Below, piece by piece: positions 46,051-58,505 of a DNA stretch of 64,000 nucleotides (its first letter is position 1; every line of letters starts with the position of its first letter). This stretch comes from Megascapheus bottae (Eukaryota > Chordata > Mammalia > Rodentia > Geomyidae), in contig JANJXV010000160.1 in the NCBI GenBank assembly GCA_024803745.1, positions 1,680,001-1,744,000 of the forward strand, read 5' to 3'. The notes beneath the pieces are model-generated. The model did no database searches. It was not told the origin of the DNA and saw nothing but the letters and a program-made list of their open reading frames with translations. A program made the position numbers and the translations under genes.

Positions 46051-46890
46051 TCTTACTTTATTAGAACACAGTCTAACAAATTACCCTTTATTTTACTGAC
46101 CAGTACCTCATTGTGACCTGGAAAAAAATACAACTAACATGGCAGCAAACCTTCAAAAATACCATGAGATTTATATCGGCCAAAAAAACTGCTAAGAAAA
46201 AGTTTATTCCCCAATACAGATGAAAAATTTGACCTACAGTAGCAAGAAAAACAACAAAAAAGAAAGAGCTGGACAAACACAAAATGGAGAAAGAAGATAA
46301 GAATTGTGATTTCTTTCAAAATTGTAATCATTAAATAAAATAAAATTTGCTTATTTTCATCTTCAAGGAATCCAAATGGTTTACATTATATCTAGCATAC
46401 AGACTATTACTAAATAATAACAGTTAACAATATCACAAAGTATAAAGGTTTTCAGAAACTTAAAAGTGTTAGAAGGTATTTCAGATACTTCTTTGATTCA
46501 AATTAGAGAAGATATGTCTAATTATGACATGATATCAAAAGGAATGCTGTATAAACTAAGTAAGCAAAGATATTTGCCAGTAATATTAAAAGTAATTCCT
46601 GAATGTTTCTCAAGTATGTGAAATACTGAGAAAATCAATGCCTAGCATGACAGTGCCACTTGTCAAAACAGTCTGTTAATTATCTTTATCATGCTCTTGG
46701 CAAAATAGGATACTGTTGGATAAATAACATCTTCACATAATTTAAATCCATGCTATGTTTTATTAATTTAGATCCTCCGTTTACCCCAAGAGGGGGTGGA
46801 GATGATTGGCTACATCTTCTGTTGCAAATATACACAAAGCCTTATTTGCAATGGAACAAAAACACAAATTTAGAATTGGATTGACGAATG
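46051..46890. other. Unique AT-rich sequence, no gene seen
   Basis: Minus-strand Phe-rich frames at 46088-46331 come from AAG/AAA-rich DNA and have no domain. Confidence 0.4.
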
Positions 46891-46894
46891 TCCA

Positions 46895-47080
46895 AAACCC
46901 AACTCTACTACTTCAGTGCCTGTCTTTGCACAATTATATCATACTACTGACCTACCGTGTCTCTATACATTAAAAATAAACAGTGCCAATAATCAGATCC
47001 CTCATAGGGTCCGGTAAGAAAAACAATGAGATGTTATTTGTGAAGTTCTGGCAACACAGTAGGGATTTGATTGCTGTGAA
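46895..47080 (+). repeat. Ancient MIR fragment, sense
   Basis: 'aacccaactctactacttca', 'ctgacctaccgtgtctctat', 'cagatccctcatagggtccg' match, in order, the MIR segments around 'ctctgccacttac..', 'ctctgtgcctcagtttcc' and 'cctcatagggttgt'. Confidence 0.6.
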
Positions 47081-47154
47081 TTTTTTTTATCTCCTTCCCA
47101 TTTTTACCTTTCTGTCCTTGCTTTCATACCTAGATCTTCACAAGGCAAGTTGAT

Positions 47155-47255
47155 CTGGAGGGAAAACAGAAAGAAGGAAGAAATAAAGGGGGGGAGAAGG
47201 GAAGGAGGAATAGAGGGAAGGAATGGAGGGAGGGAGAGAAGAAGACAAAGAGGAA
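47155..47255. repeat. Purine-rich (GGGA/GAAG)n repeat
   Basis: Low-complexity A/G run with a seven-G stretch near 47189, immediately upstream of a SINE. Confidence 0.9.
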
Positions 47256-47259
47256 TTCA

Positions 47260-47462
47260 CCTTACCAGAGGCTTACACCTGTAATCCTAGCTATTCAGGA
47301 GATTGAGATCTGAAGATGGAGGTTGGAAGCTAGCATGGGACAGGAAAGTCTGTGAGACTCTTTAACCACCAAAATTCAGACGTGGAGCTGTGGCTCAATG
47401 GGTAGAACTACAAGGAACAGAGCTAGGTCCCTAAGTTTAAATCCTAGTGCCAGCACCAAAAC
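47260..47462 (+). mobile_element. Composite SINE
   Basis: 'ggcttacacctgtaatccta', 'gctattcaggagattgagat', 'ctgtgagactctttaaccac', 'gtggagctgtggctcaatgg', 'gtttaaatcctagtgccagc'. Near full length with small losses. Confidence 0.88.
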
Positions 47463-49495
47463 AAAGAAACTCACCTTAAATTCAAAGGATGTTCTAGGGA
47501 AAAGGAACTGTAAACAGCAACAGGCTCAAATCCCCTGATTATACAGATTGTGAAACAGACCACATCAGGATCATGCTATAGAAACATGCATGCGCAGGGA
47601 CCATTTCCTCTTATCCTCCAGAAATGACTAAAACTAGAGGCCATTGGGAAAAAAAAACCTTCAACTTCCAGGGCTCAAAGGGCTGATTGTTCCATGGCCA
47701 CAAAGTTCCCTTTTACCCAGTTTATACAAGATGTGGTAGGTGGTAAACTAGAAGTTAAAAAATATAAGCAACATTTCTTTTCTGGACTGTCCTATGTCCT
47801 TGTGAGAATTGCTTGTTCATGCAATTCTCAGAGAACACCCCTTGGGCACAGCACAAGGGCTCCACCTTCAACCTCAGAATGAAGAGGAACTTTTCAAAAA
47901 TGCTATCTGAATCTTTAAAAAGCAGATCAGAAATGCAGTCTCTTCTTACAAAACGTGAACCATGTAACATTTCACTTTGCAAGCTTTCATCCCAAGAATT
48001 TTATTCTCCACTGGTGAAATCACACAGGTAAAATTTTAAAATAGGGTTTTAAAAAAACTATTGCATTTCCTTTTAAGTTCTTCATCATTCATGCTGCTGT
48101 GTCATTTTCTTTATAGTTGCAACAGAAGCTGATGAGCTCTTGCATTCTAATTCTCCTAGAGCTTCACTCCAGTGGACTTAGGGTTTTGCAACAAAGAAAA
48201 AGGTTAATCTTTGCTCAGTAGATCTATTCATAAATTATTCTTTATATTCCAATAAATACTTGGCAGTTTGGGGAAGAGAAACTTCAATCATGACAAAAGA
48301 AAATAAAATTCAGTGCTATTCAGAGCCATTACTTAGACTTTGAAGATTAGTTTTTACCAATCACATTGGTGAGTGATATAGTTTATATTAAAAACCACAT
48401 AAAATATTCTCTTAATTCACAGAGTAAAACTCCCAAATATAGGTTAACTCCTAAAGAAGGTGATATCGTGACATCACAGAATGGAAGGCCATCTTTCTTC
48501 TATCATCTACTTATAGATGTTGGTATGTGCACCCTGTTTTTTCTTTCTGGCTCTACCACATTCTCAGATGTCTAAGTCTTGATAAAAAGTAGTCACAGAT
48601 ACTCAAAGGAAAGGGACTATCTAGCTAAGGAAAGCTAGAAAAAATTATATCCAGAGCTCTTACCTTTCCTTTATTCTGATTACAAACCTGAACTCAGAAA
48701 TGTAAGTTTGGTGAGTCCCAAAAATGTTGGAAAGGGTTGATTACCCCCATCGGAGCAAGGATTAAAAGCAAGTCCTATTTTCGTTGTATTTTTTTATTCA
48801 GCACCCAAACTTTTCAATGTGTCTTGCTCATTTATAATCTCCTATATTTGAAATTTAAAGAGCAGTTGTTAAAAGCTTAGTTCCATGGTAGGTGTTCTTA
48901 AAATGTATTCTATCCTCTATAATGATGTGGTGGCTTAGTTATTCTATTATGGCGTGTTTATCATTGAGAAAACAGAGTGTAAAGAAATTAAATAAGCCCA
49001 GAGTTGAGTCAGTGGACCAGAAAACCTGAACTCTCAATCCCTCTGCTGTATACCACAACCCTCCCTATAATCCATATGCAAATGAGTACCCAATTCAATT
49101 CAACAAATGTTTCAGAGCAATTTATATTTAGCAAGACATTGTACTTTATGAGAATGAAGCATAGAAATATTAGAGGACTTGCCTGAAATCTCAGAACACT
49201 TTCGCAAATGTCCATACTAGAACTCAAGTACTAAACATTGGGCCTGAAGAGCAAGCAACAAGACAAGTTGAAAGAGAACAAGCTCTGGAAATGAGACACA
49301 TTGGTCCTCAGAATCCAGGCCCATCACATCCAATGTATGACATAGGTCTAAAGTGAACCTTACTTATTTTACATCCCCACCAATTAACTAAATTAAATAT
49401 TAGGTACTGCTCTGCAATTTTATAGAACTTTTTACTTTGTTTAACACATTCTAGTCTTCTTCGCTGCAAATGAAGTAGATACTCCTCTTAAAAAC
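47463..49495. other. Unique sequence, no gene seen
   Basis: Short frames (47694-48031, 48366-48575, 49004-49227) lack domains. 49055-49235 may hold a very decayed MIR, but I do not call it. Confidence 0.35.
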
Positions 49496-49497
49496 AA

Positions 49498-49628
49498 TGT
49501 GAACACAGTAGTGGTTCTTGCCTGTAAAACAAGGTTTTGAAAGGTGAGACGGGAGGATCATGAATTCAAGGGTCACCCTGGAATACATTTTGAAATCCTC
49601 TCTAAAAACCACAAAGGAAAGAAAAAGA
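49498..49628 (+). mobile_element. B1-like SINE, decayed
   Basis: 'gaacacagtagtggttcttg', 'cctgtaaaacaaggttttga', 'gggaggatcatgaattcaag' and 'ggtcaccctggaatacattt' follow B1 to a poor A-rich tail. Confidence 0.65.
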
Positions 49629-52430
49629 AAATATGGTTTCAGAAATATAAAAGCCACATATAGTTTTTCAGATAAAATAAAGGACTCTCAACTAAATTGG
49701 AATTTCAGAACCAAATTTTCAGTTCAAGGATGTCTTGAATATTGCATGTTTATCTAAAATTAAAATTTTACTGGGCAGTTCATATATGTTTGCTAAATAT
49801 GGCAACCTAAAAATGGCTGTGCTTGAAATAACTAAGAATTTCTTGGAATATCATTCAAAACAGAACAAAAATTTCTTCCTCCTAGAAATTAAAATATCTT
49901 AAGATGTCAATAACAAAAAAAACCCATAAGGAAAAGAAAGGAAGGACTTTGAAACTAATTTCCCTTGGGATACATAGCCACTGTAATTAGCAGAAGCATT
50001 TGGAAATGACCCATATATTGCTTAGAAATTTTGATCAATAATACTTCTAATCTTTTGCCCATTCTCCTCAAGATTTAATTTTTGGAATCCTATTTATTCA
50101 AAAGATGTTAGACATTGTCATTTTATTGGTTTATTTTCACCTGTGAACTTTGACCCATAATGGAGACTTTTGTTTTGTATGGTCTGCTCTCCTCCCTTGG
50201 CCTACAAAGGAGACCCTTTGGACTGGACATGGAGATCAGAACAGATGCTCCAGTGCACAATATCCAGACTCGGAGCACAGATTTATTTCCTCCAAGTCAG
50301 TTTTGCTCAGTGAAGTTTCCCCAGACTCTCAACCACTGCCAAGGTTAATGTAGGCCCTGACTCTGCCTGCTGATTCATATTAATTAAGACAATCAATGAT
50401 CTTGTTTCATACAGTGTCTGTTTTTAATATAACCTATTTGATGAGGCTGTATTAATTTAGGAGAAATATGCACTGGCATTCTGGCATGCACCTTTCCTAA
50501 TTATCTCACAGCTCTCATTCCGCAGTGAAATTAGACTGTGGTTATCACGGTTAATGGAAGCCCATAGCTCTTAGCTAAGTGATCTCCTCCAGTGGAAAGT
50601 CATCGTTTCTTGCTCCTGGCTACATAAACATGATTGTGCTATCTAAGCAATCCCCTGTGGCTGTGGATGTGAATGTTTTAACAAAATATTCTGCTTTAGA
50701 GCTACAGGGTGGCACCTCATTTCTATAAGTAGGAGGATAACAAGATTGGAATGGGAGGACTGTGAAAGGAAAAGTTACCCAATAACAGAAGTGAGACAAG
50801 GAGAAGCAGTTTTCAAGGGTGTGCAGGAAATAGGAAGCCTGACCTGGTAGTTATGTGTTCAGGTTCAAAAGAAATCCTTTATATGTTCCCTTATGCTTCT
50901 CTTGAGTTCTACATCACCTATCTCGCACTGCCCATTTTTCTTTTAAGAACTCAGTAGAATCTTGGTCCAAATGAGGACTTACTCTTCTGTGTGCCTGTCC
51001 ACTCTTTTCAATCATTCACTTACTAAGTGCCTACATCCCTCACTAGAAAGAAACCAGTCACTTCCTGCATGAAACATGAATCCATGAGGCAGGCAGCTCC
51101 ACAAGTTAATTTAAGTCAATCATTACAAATTGTAAATACACTAAGAATTTTTAATGGATCGATTTGATACAAAATGATCTGGCAAAACAATTTTTGAAAG
51201 AGGGACAACATCTGGGCTGAAACTGTTGTGATTTCAAACATTCAGTTATCGGGAGAACCAAGAAAAGAAAATGAGCCCGTGAAGGAATAGTACTCATGAA
51301 ATCCTGAAGCAGGACCCTTTCTTATTCTAGAAACCAAGCCAAAGCTAGAGTATGAGGAGTCATGCAGAGAATACAAGAGAGACTGATTATAAGCTTCCAC
51401 CAAAGGGGCCTTTTGCCTTCCCATGTTCCTTCTACCAGTGGACCCTGAAAAGGGGTTGACAGCACATCATTCCCCTGGCCTACTGGGCAAATATGTAACT
51501 TAAAAGGAAGTAATGACACAGTGCTCATCTTGTATTACTGACTATGCCAGTGAGGATGCCTGGATCAAATAGAAATGTTAGAAAGTTGAGCCAACTGTAG
51601 TTGCATTTATTTAAATGGACTATGAATTCCAGTTTTATCTGTGAAAACAGGAAGCCAGTCCATTTCTGAAAGACTTGTTATTTACAGTAGGCAGTGTTTG
51701 GTAAGCTATTTTCACCAACAAGACACTGCTTATATATTTCCACTTCTTTAAGGCTTACATTCAGAGTAGATTTATTTGTTTTCATTCTAAAGATAAAAGA
51801 CTCAGGAACAGATATAGCAATGAACTAAAATTGGGAGTATTAGTGTTTGAACCCAAGGCAATCAAGTCCAGAATACATATCCTTAATCATGATTACTAGC
51901 AGCCAAAATTCATCTTGGGAAGCTAATCAAACCATTAAGGTGCATCAGTATTTAATGCACTGAGATGGCAGCAAGATATTTGACATGTCAAAGAGTATAC
52001 TTGCCCTGAATGTGCATTAGGTAGAAGATATGAATACATCTTTAATGAATTTCCCTATCTCTGCTTTCTTAGTTATAAGAAAAGATTATCTAGTCACACT
52101 TCAAATGGTTCCACTGTTGCTATAGAAACTGCTTTCCTTTAAGTTTTTGAGGTGACTGTCAGCTTGTAAAACACTCAGTGCTAGCAGCAACACAGCACTA
52201 ATGGATGCCTTTAGGAAATTCTAATTTCCCCCAATGTTCTCCATCCTCTAACTTTTTTTCCCCAAATCAACTTACATACGGAACCTAATGAGAATCAGTG
52301 TACTTGCTAGGCAAACATAGTTGTAAATCAAACTGTGGGTCTCAGGCCAGGGCATAACCCTGGGAAGACCTCCCAAGATCCTTCTGTAAATGACTTATTT
52401 CCCCTGAAGTTTCTGGGTCTCTGACAAAGG
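49629..52430. other. Unique sequence with a conserved-element look
   Basis: About 2.8 kb with no recognised repeat or gene. 50365-50680 is rich in TAAT/ATTA motifs and has a RUNX-type 'tgtggtta' at about 50538, in balanced composition, as often seen in conserved enhancers. That reading is inference only. Overlapping frames at 50150-50353 have no domain. Confidence 0.35.
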
Positions 52431-52433
52431 CAA

Positions 52434-52573
52434 TGAAGGAGAAAGAAATAGGAGAAAGAAGAGGAGAAGGAGGAAGGGAGGGAGGAAGAAGAAAAGGAAA
52501 AGGAGAGGCTTCAGCGTGGAGGAGAAGGAGGAGGAGGAGGAAGAGGAAATGAAGAAAAAGAAGAAGAAGAAAT
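52434..52573. repeat. Purine-rich (GGA/GAA)n tract
   Basis: A/G low-complexity run interrupted once by 'cttcagcgt' near 52509. Explains the Glu/Lys-rich and Leu-rich frames on the two strands. Confidence 0.92.
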
Positions 52574-52955
52574 TTACCCACCTTTATTCAGCAGTGTTAA
52601 GAGCCTATTCGCTACCTTCTCTTTCTTCTGTCTTCAATCCTCCACTTCCAGCACACAGGGGGACTTTTTACCTCTCTCCTCACATTTCTATTCCAGATCC
52701 AGAACACTATTTCTTCCGCCCATTTTTGCTTTTCCTGCCACCTCATTTTTAATATAAGCATTGATGATTTTAATTCCTAGTGTATCCTACACATGCCCAA
52801 TCTCTTACTTTTCTATTCTTATTATTGTTTCTGATTTTTATTTACCATACTTAAATGTATAGTTTGTCTTTGAAGTATTGTTATTGTAACCATGGTCTTC
52901 TCTCTTCTGAGTGGTAGTGAGGAAATGGAGATTTGTGTGTGGCATATAAACAACG
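52574..52955. other. Unique sequence, no gene seen
   Basis: No recognised repeat or gene. Confidence 0.4.
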
Positions 52956-52959
52956 GGCT

Positions 52960-53110
52960 TGATTTTGTAAGGGTAGTATTTTGTGTTCTCATATAAGATC
53001 TGAGATTAGAGAAGACATAGAAAGGGAAAGGGGAGTTAAGAAAGAGGTTGATACATAAAGTGGCAACTCCTTTTTTGTACACCTACTTAAAGATAGCTTT
53101 TAAAAAAAAA
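52960..53110 (+). mobile_element. Old L1 3' tail
   Basis: 'ttttgtgttctcatataaga', 'ggcaactccttttttgtaca' and 'cctacttaaagatagctttt' with a poly-A run. The end resembles the one at 11700-11775. Confidence 0.5.
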
Positions 53111-53379
53111 CACAAAAATTAACTAGATCTAAAATACTTGGGCATAAGAAATTATACAGGTCTCTAGGCATTCACATATAGTGAAACCAAAGGAGGAGAC
53201 AGGAGAAGAACAGAAAAGCACACTGCCTATGTGCATCTGATCATCCAAAATACTATATATCCACATGAACTCCAGGAAATGAAAGTGAGGGGTTTTTTTT
53301 CTTTTTAGTTTCTCTTGTCTTTCCATTTTGTTCTGTCTGTTTATCTGTCTGTGGGAGTTTAAAGGGAGGCACAGAAATG
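53111..53379. other. Unique sequence, no gene seen
   Basis: A 167-codon minus-strand frame spans 53129-53632. It crosses the possible L1 tail that follows and has no recognised domain, so I do not call it coding. Confidence 0.35.
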
Positions 53380-53608
53380 GAGAGACAAAGGATAAACAAA
53401 TGCAGCAGTGGGGCTCACTGGACACTATGCTGAAAATTGTTGAATACAAGTTGTGTACAACTTGTGAGTGGGGGAATGGGAGGGAAAGCCTGAGAGAGAG
53501 CAAGGGAAGAGGTGACATTACCCAAAAAAGAACTGTACTTTTAACCGAACTGTAGCCCGTCTGTACATCCCCTTCACTATAATTTTTAAAATTACAATTA
53601 CTTTTAAA
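53380..53608 (+). mobile_element. Possible old L1 3' end
   Basis: 'actgtagcccgtctgtacat' with 'ccccttcactataatttt' resembles old L1 termini ('..ctgtaacccctctgtacatcac..aataaa'). The upstream G/A-rich part (53465-53515) fits an L1 3' UTR. Confidence 0.4.
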
Positions 53609-54047
53609 AGGGAGTTGACATGATATGAACATTCAGAATGTCACAGCAGAACCCATTGCTTTGTACATTAATGTGTATCAATAAGAAAATGCCAAAAGGG
53701 TAAGCTCATGATAACTAAATGAAACTATTCTTTCTGGAGAAAGAAGCTAATAGGAGAAAAGTGAACTTAAACATTATATGCAGGAGGAAATAAAAAGGTA
53801 TTTTCAAACTTATGGTAAGAAATAATACTTTGAAACTTTTTTTCACTGCTAACAGAATTCTGAAAGGCCATGGGGAAATTAAAACATCATCCACATTTTC
53901 CTGGGGGGGGAATCTTTTATCCAGACAGAATACTGCAAATGCAAAAATTTTAATTGCATTGTCATCATATCTAACCGAGGAAGGTGTTCCTTTCTAAATT
54001 TTTTTGTCTAAAGCATCCTCTCAGAACATTTTTGAGGAGAAAAAACT
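53609..54047. other. Unique AT-rich sequence, no gene seen
   Basis: No recognised repeat or gene. Confidence 0.4.
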
Positions 54048-54238
54048 GCATATTTGTTTATTTGAAATTGGATAGGAAAGGGGGGAAAACAAGATGAGAT
54101 GAGAGTGGGGGTGGAGGAGGGAAATGGGGACCAAGACATGAGAAAGGGTATCAATGTATGTGAAGTAATGCACCTCCCATCTGGCAAATGTAATGTAACC
54201 CTTCTATTAATTACATTAAAAATTATATGCAAAAAAAG
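54048..54238 (+). mobile_element. L1 3' end with poly-A
   Basis: 'tttgaaattggataggaaag', 'gtgggggtggaggagggaaa', 'catctggcaaatgtaatgta' and 'cttctattaattacattaaa' plus A-rich tail. 5'-truncated at about 190 bases; 'cttctattaattac' tail lineage. Confidence 0.92.
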
Positions 54239-54314
54239 ATGTCTAGGAGAAATCCTTTGACAACCTGAGTTAATATAATGGAATGCTATTGGAAAGTGAA
54301 TATATAGATGTAGT

Positions 54315-54315
<1 letters not shown>

Positions 54316-54356
<41 letters not shown>

Positions 54357-54357
54357 G
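54316..54357. repeat. (TA)n(CA)n microsatellite
   Basis: About 14 TA units followed by six CA units, in unique sequence between two L1 tails. Confidence 0.95.
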
Positions 54358-54452
54358 CTGTGACATTGCCATTCATAAGCAAATGATAATTTAGCTTTGT
54401 CTTCAAGTGAGATTGAATATAAACTGACTTTCAAGTTCAAAAAGCCATCGTT

Positions 54453-54831
54453 AATCTTCATACATAAGGACATATAATGTGAAGCCAATTGAAAGGACCT
54501 CCAGGATAGTGAAACAAAAGCCATATAATGAATGATTGTTGTCCTTAATGTACTATGTTGTCTCTCATCTCCTTTGCTGTCCCTTGGTTATCTCACATTG
54601 GTATAGTATCTCACTTTGTTATCTGATATATTGAATTTATTTGTATTTGGATATTTGAAATTTAATAGGGAAGGGGGGAAAACCAAGACGGGTGGGGGGT
54701 GTGGGGGGGGAGGGAAATGGGTACCAAGACATGTGAAAGGGTATCAATGTATGTGAATTAATGCACCTTCTATCTGGCAAATATCGTGTAACCCTTTTAC
54801 TAATTACAATAAAAAAAAGGTAAAAAAAAAA
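54453..54831 (+). mobile_element. L1 3' UTR copy, first of tandem pair
   Basis: Runs from 'acataaggacatataatgtg' through 'tcacattggtatagtatctc' and the G-rich tract ('gacgggtggggggtgtgggg') to 'cttttactaattacaataaa' and A-rich tail. It shares the 'attggtatag' and 'tttggatattt' variants with the next copy and with 62850-63155. Confidence 0.94.
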
Positions 54832-54855
54832 CACAGACCTAGCTCCCTTCGTTAC

Positions 54856-55110
54856 CTGTCCCTTGGTTATCTCACATTGGTATAGTATCTCACTTTGTTA
54901 TCTGATATATTGAATTTATTTGTATTTGGATATTTGAAATTTGATAGGGAAGGGGGGAAAACCAAGACGGGTGGGGGGTGTGGGGGGGAGGGAAATGGGT
55001 ACCAAGACATGTGAAAGGGTATCAATGTATGTGAATTAATGCAACTTCTATCTGGCAAATATCATGTAACCCTTTTACCAATTACAATAAAAAATAAAAT
55101 AAAAAAAACA
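54856..55110 (+). mobile_element. L1 3' UTR copy, second of tandem pair
   Basis: Matches 54577-54831 with about five differences in about 240 bases, including the shared variant 'ctcacattgg'. It is separated from the first copy by 25 bases (54831-54855). Ends 'cttttaccaattacaataaa' plus A-rich tail. Confidence 0.94.
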
Positions 55111-57740
55111 AGGTGGTAAGTTTGCAGTAAGGAGGGAAAGAAGGAAGTTGAAGTGTACAGTAGAGACAAGAAAGGCTACCACAACCACTTAGGTAAGAGT
55201 TCTGACCAGCCATTTCAACTGTCTCCAACTTACTACTCTAGAAGGATCTTCTTCTCGCTAGGGTACGGTGATCAGCGTTTGGAGTTCTTTACTTTCCCCT
55301 TCTCTGACCTGTGGCCTTAGGAATTGAATCCATTTCAAGTAGTGCCTATGTACTGATGTGATCCCCAGTGTTCATCTTGAGTACTGCCTGTGCTCTTTTG
55401 ATATGGACATGTGGGCCATCTAATGCACCACTGCTAATACAGGACCCTTGAACATGTGCCCCACGTCAGCCATCCCAGCCAGTCAGAATCAATGGCAGCA
55501 CCACCTACTTACTTCTGTTTTCCCCAACAACATTCTAGTCAAAACAACTCTTCCCTGTCACTCCCAAAGGTCTTCCACAGGCACGTTTGTTCCCTAGCAT
55601 TCATTCCCCACACTGCCAGACACAGGCATTTCCTTTTCTTTTGAAGAACAGCAACTTGCCACATCACAATTCTGAGGAAACATTTACTATGGTTTACCTC
55701 TGCTCCTAGAACCAACTCTTACTGTAGTCAAAAGTCCCTGCATCATCTGTTCCCTCCCAATGACCACTTTTCCTCCTCCTCCTCCTCTATTCAAAATATA
55801 CCAGTGCCTTGAGCATGGGAAGTCCCATTGGAACGGAGCCCATGAAGTCATTCTCTTTTCACTCTTAGGGAAAGGATTTTAAATAAAATTCAAAGTTTCT
55901 CTTGGATGCTATATCATAATCTCTGGTTTGGTTCTTTGTATACTGTCCCTCTTTCTGTCCTTGGAGTCAGTCCTTCAAAAACCCTTGTCATTGCAAATTC
56001 CTCTCCTTATCTGGAAATTATGTTCCCATCTCCACACAGGATCCACTGCTTTTCCCTATACAGGACTGACAGTGATCCACAATTAAATATTCCAGGATGC
56101 GTTCTGATTTGATTACTCATTCTAGTAAAAGGCCACATGGGGCTTCAACAAAACACTGCACAGTGGGAGAAGGGTTTGGCAATTCAAATCAAGATGATCC
56201 TGAAGACTTTGCATATATTTGTTTCCTCCATTAGTCTGCTCTCTGAACATACAATATTTACTGCCTCCATTGGTCTGCTCTCTATACATATATTTACTGC
56301 CCCTGTAGTATATCAGGCATCATATACATTTTGAAGGGTGACTATCAGCAAATGTAGGTGAAAAGTACACCTTACTCCTGCAACCACTCATGATACTCAT
56401 ATGTCCAAATACACTTCAAATGAAAACCAGTATCTGCTCTAATGCAAATTGATCTGCAAACCTTCCTTGGTTCATAGTACACATAACATATTACATTTTA
56501 ATGTAGATCTGTTTCATTATCTCTGTACATGCTCTTTTCCACATTAAATTAGGTCTTATCCTTCTGTATCACAAGAGTAGACTATAGCACAGTATCAGCA
56601 ACACAAATATTTGCCTCACATTACCAACTCAAAAGACACAAAATGACTGGGAAAAAAAACCTTCAAAATATCTCTGTTTTTTCCATTTACCTTCATCCAA
56701 ATTCCCCTCCATCCCCCCATTTCCTCATGACCGCTTTCAATTGTTAAAAGGAGCACATCATGGAGAGAGGAGGATGGATTTTTCTTCTACTCTATAAATA
56801 CATACTTCGTAGACATATGTATACAAATATACATATTGCATAAGCAAATTTAATGTATCTTAAAATATAATTTATAAGAGGACAACACTTTTCCAAATGC
56901 AACTCAGCAATATGAATTTTTAAAATAGGGTTGTTTCACAGTCATTGGGTGACTGAAAGGTGACTTTCACCCGCAACTACATTAGTTAGTCAGCAATTCA
57001 ATTTTGTCAGATCTGTAAGAGGGGGTAATAGCTGCAAATTTTCCTGACAGATGCTACCAGCTGCTTCTGTAAAGCAACAGTTATACAACTTGCTCTCTCT
57101 CAGTTTGAAGCAGAAAGAAAAAAATTTTCTTTAACAGTTATTTTCCATTTTCAAGTTTGGAATTAAAAGTCTGAAACTGCCTCTGTGCACAGTACACAAA
57201 AGCCAGTTCACAAAAGCTACTCTGATACATAATTTTAACTGCTGACTCATTTTTTCACAATTTGACCACATTTTAATGTTTCCATGAAATTTTACACTAC
57301 ATCTGAAATAATACCGCATTTTTTTCAAGAACTGTTCAGATCCTTCACTTCATGAAGCCTAAAAACCATGGTGAGTGGTGTGTTCAGTGTATAATGCAGG
57401 GAGTACTTGCCACAGGTCCAAGCAGGAGAAACTGAAGTTCCAGGAAATCAGAATGTGACTACTACAAAATAAGTGTCTTGATTCCTGTTCCTTCATTCAA
57501 CAACAGTAACATTCCACTCCACATGAGAAAACCATTCATATCAGGAAATCATTCTACCTTTAATTCATGCTATTTATTCAAACTCAACAACACCACCTGT
57601 GATTTTCATGGTCTCCAGAGTGTCATGCATATGCTCTGTTCTTATAACTCAGTCTTACTCCCAAGGCATGGCGCACTGACTATCTTCTCCTGGGAGGACT
57701 TCCTCGAAATTCTTCAGCAGCCCATTCTCCAGCTCAGAAT
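55111..57740. other. Mostly unique sequence, no gene seen
   Basis: About 2.6 kb. 55300-55390 may hold a very decayed antisense ID-type SINE ('taggaattgaatcc', 'gatccccagtgtt'). 56930-57130 has motif-rich, balanced sequence with an imperfect palindrome 'gggtgactgaaagg..ctttcaccc' and could be a conserved element. Frames at 55456-56334 and 57478-57825 lack domains; the last runs into the L1 that follows. Confidence 0.35.
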
Positions 57741-58505
57741 CATTTTTCATATATTTTTATTGTACTTAATAGAAGGGTTACATTATATTCACCAGATAGA
57801 AGATGCTTTACTTCATAAACATTGATACCCTTTCTCATGTCTTGGTCCCCATTTCCCTCCCCCGACCCTCATCTTGTTTTCCCCCCTTCCCTATCCAATT
57901 TCAAATAACCAAATAAACATATATACAATATATCAGATAACAAGGTAAAATACTGTAACAATTCGAGGTAACCAAGGGACAGCAAAAGAGATGAGAGATA
58001 ACATAGTACATTAAGGACAACAATCACTCATTATATGGCTGTTGTTTCTATATCCTGGAGGACCTTTCATTTAGCATCATACTATATGGCCTTATGTATC
58101 TAGGTTTTGTTCTATTGGAAATCTCTGCTAGGAGAGCCTAAGGTTTCTACTGATTATGACAAATGAGGGAAACCATTGAGCCTATGTTCCTTTGAGTCTG
58201 GCTTACTTCACTTAAAATGATTTTATTCTAAGTCTTTCCATCTCCTTACAAATGGGGCGATGTCGTTCTTTCTGACAGCAGCATAGAATTCCATTGTGTA
58301 TAAATACCACATCTTGTTGATCCACTCATTAACTGCGGGGCATCTGGGTTGGTTCCATATCTTTGCTATGGTAAATAGTGCTGCAATGAACGTCATTGTG
58401 ATAGTGGATGTGGTATGTCCTTGTTTCTGGACAACAGGGTAAATGCCAACTAGTGGAATTGCTGGGTCATAGGGGAGCTCTAGGTTAAGTCTTTTGAGGA
58501 ACCAC
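57741..58505 (-). mobile_element. L1 3' end and ORF2 end, antisense
   Basis: Reversed tail 'ttttattgtacttaatagaa', reversed G-tract, 3' UTR, the stop region 'tttctactgattatgac' and ORF2 C-terminus as far as 'taagtcttttgaggaacc'. 5'-truncated. Close in structure to 59543-60195 but longer. No intact frame. Confidence 0.93.

Noticed and set aside
53129..53632. 167-codon minus-strand frame as a gene
   Set aside because: It overlaps a probable old L1 tail, opposes another frame and has no recognisable domain or exon signals.
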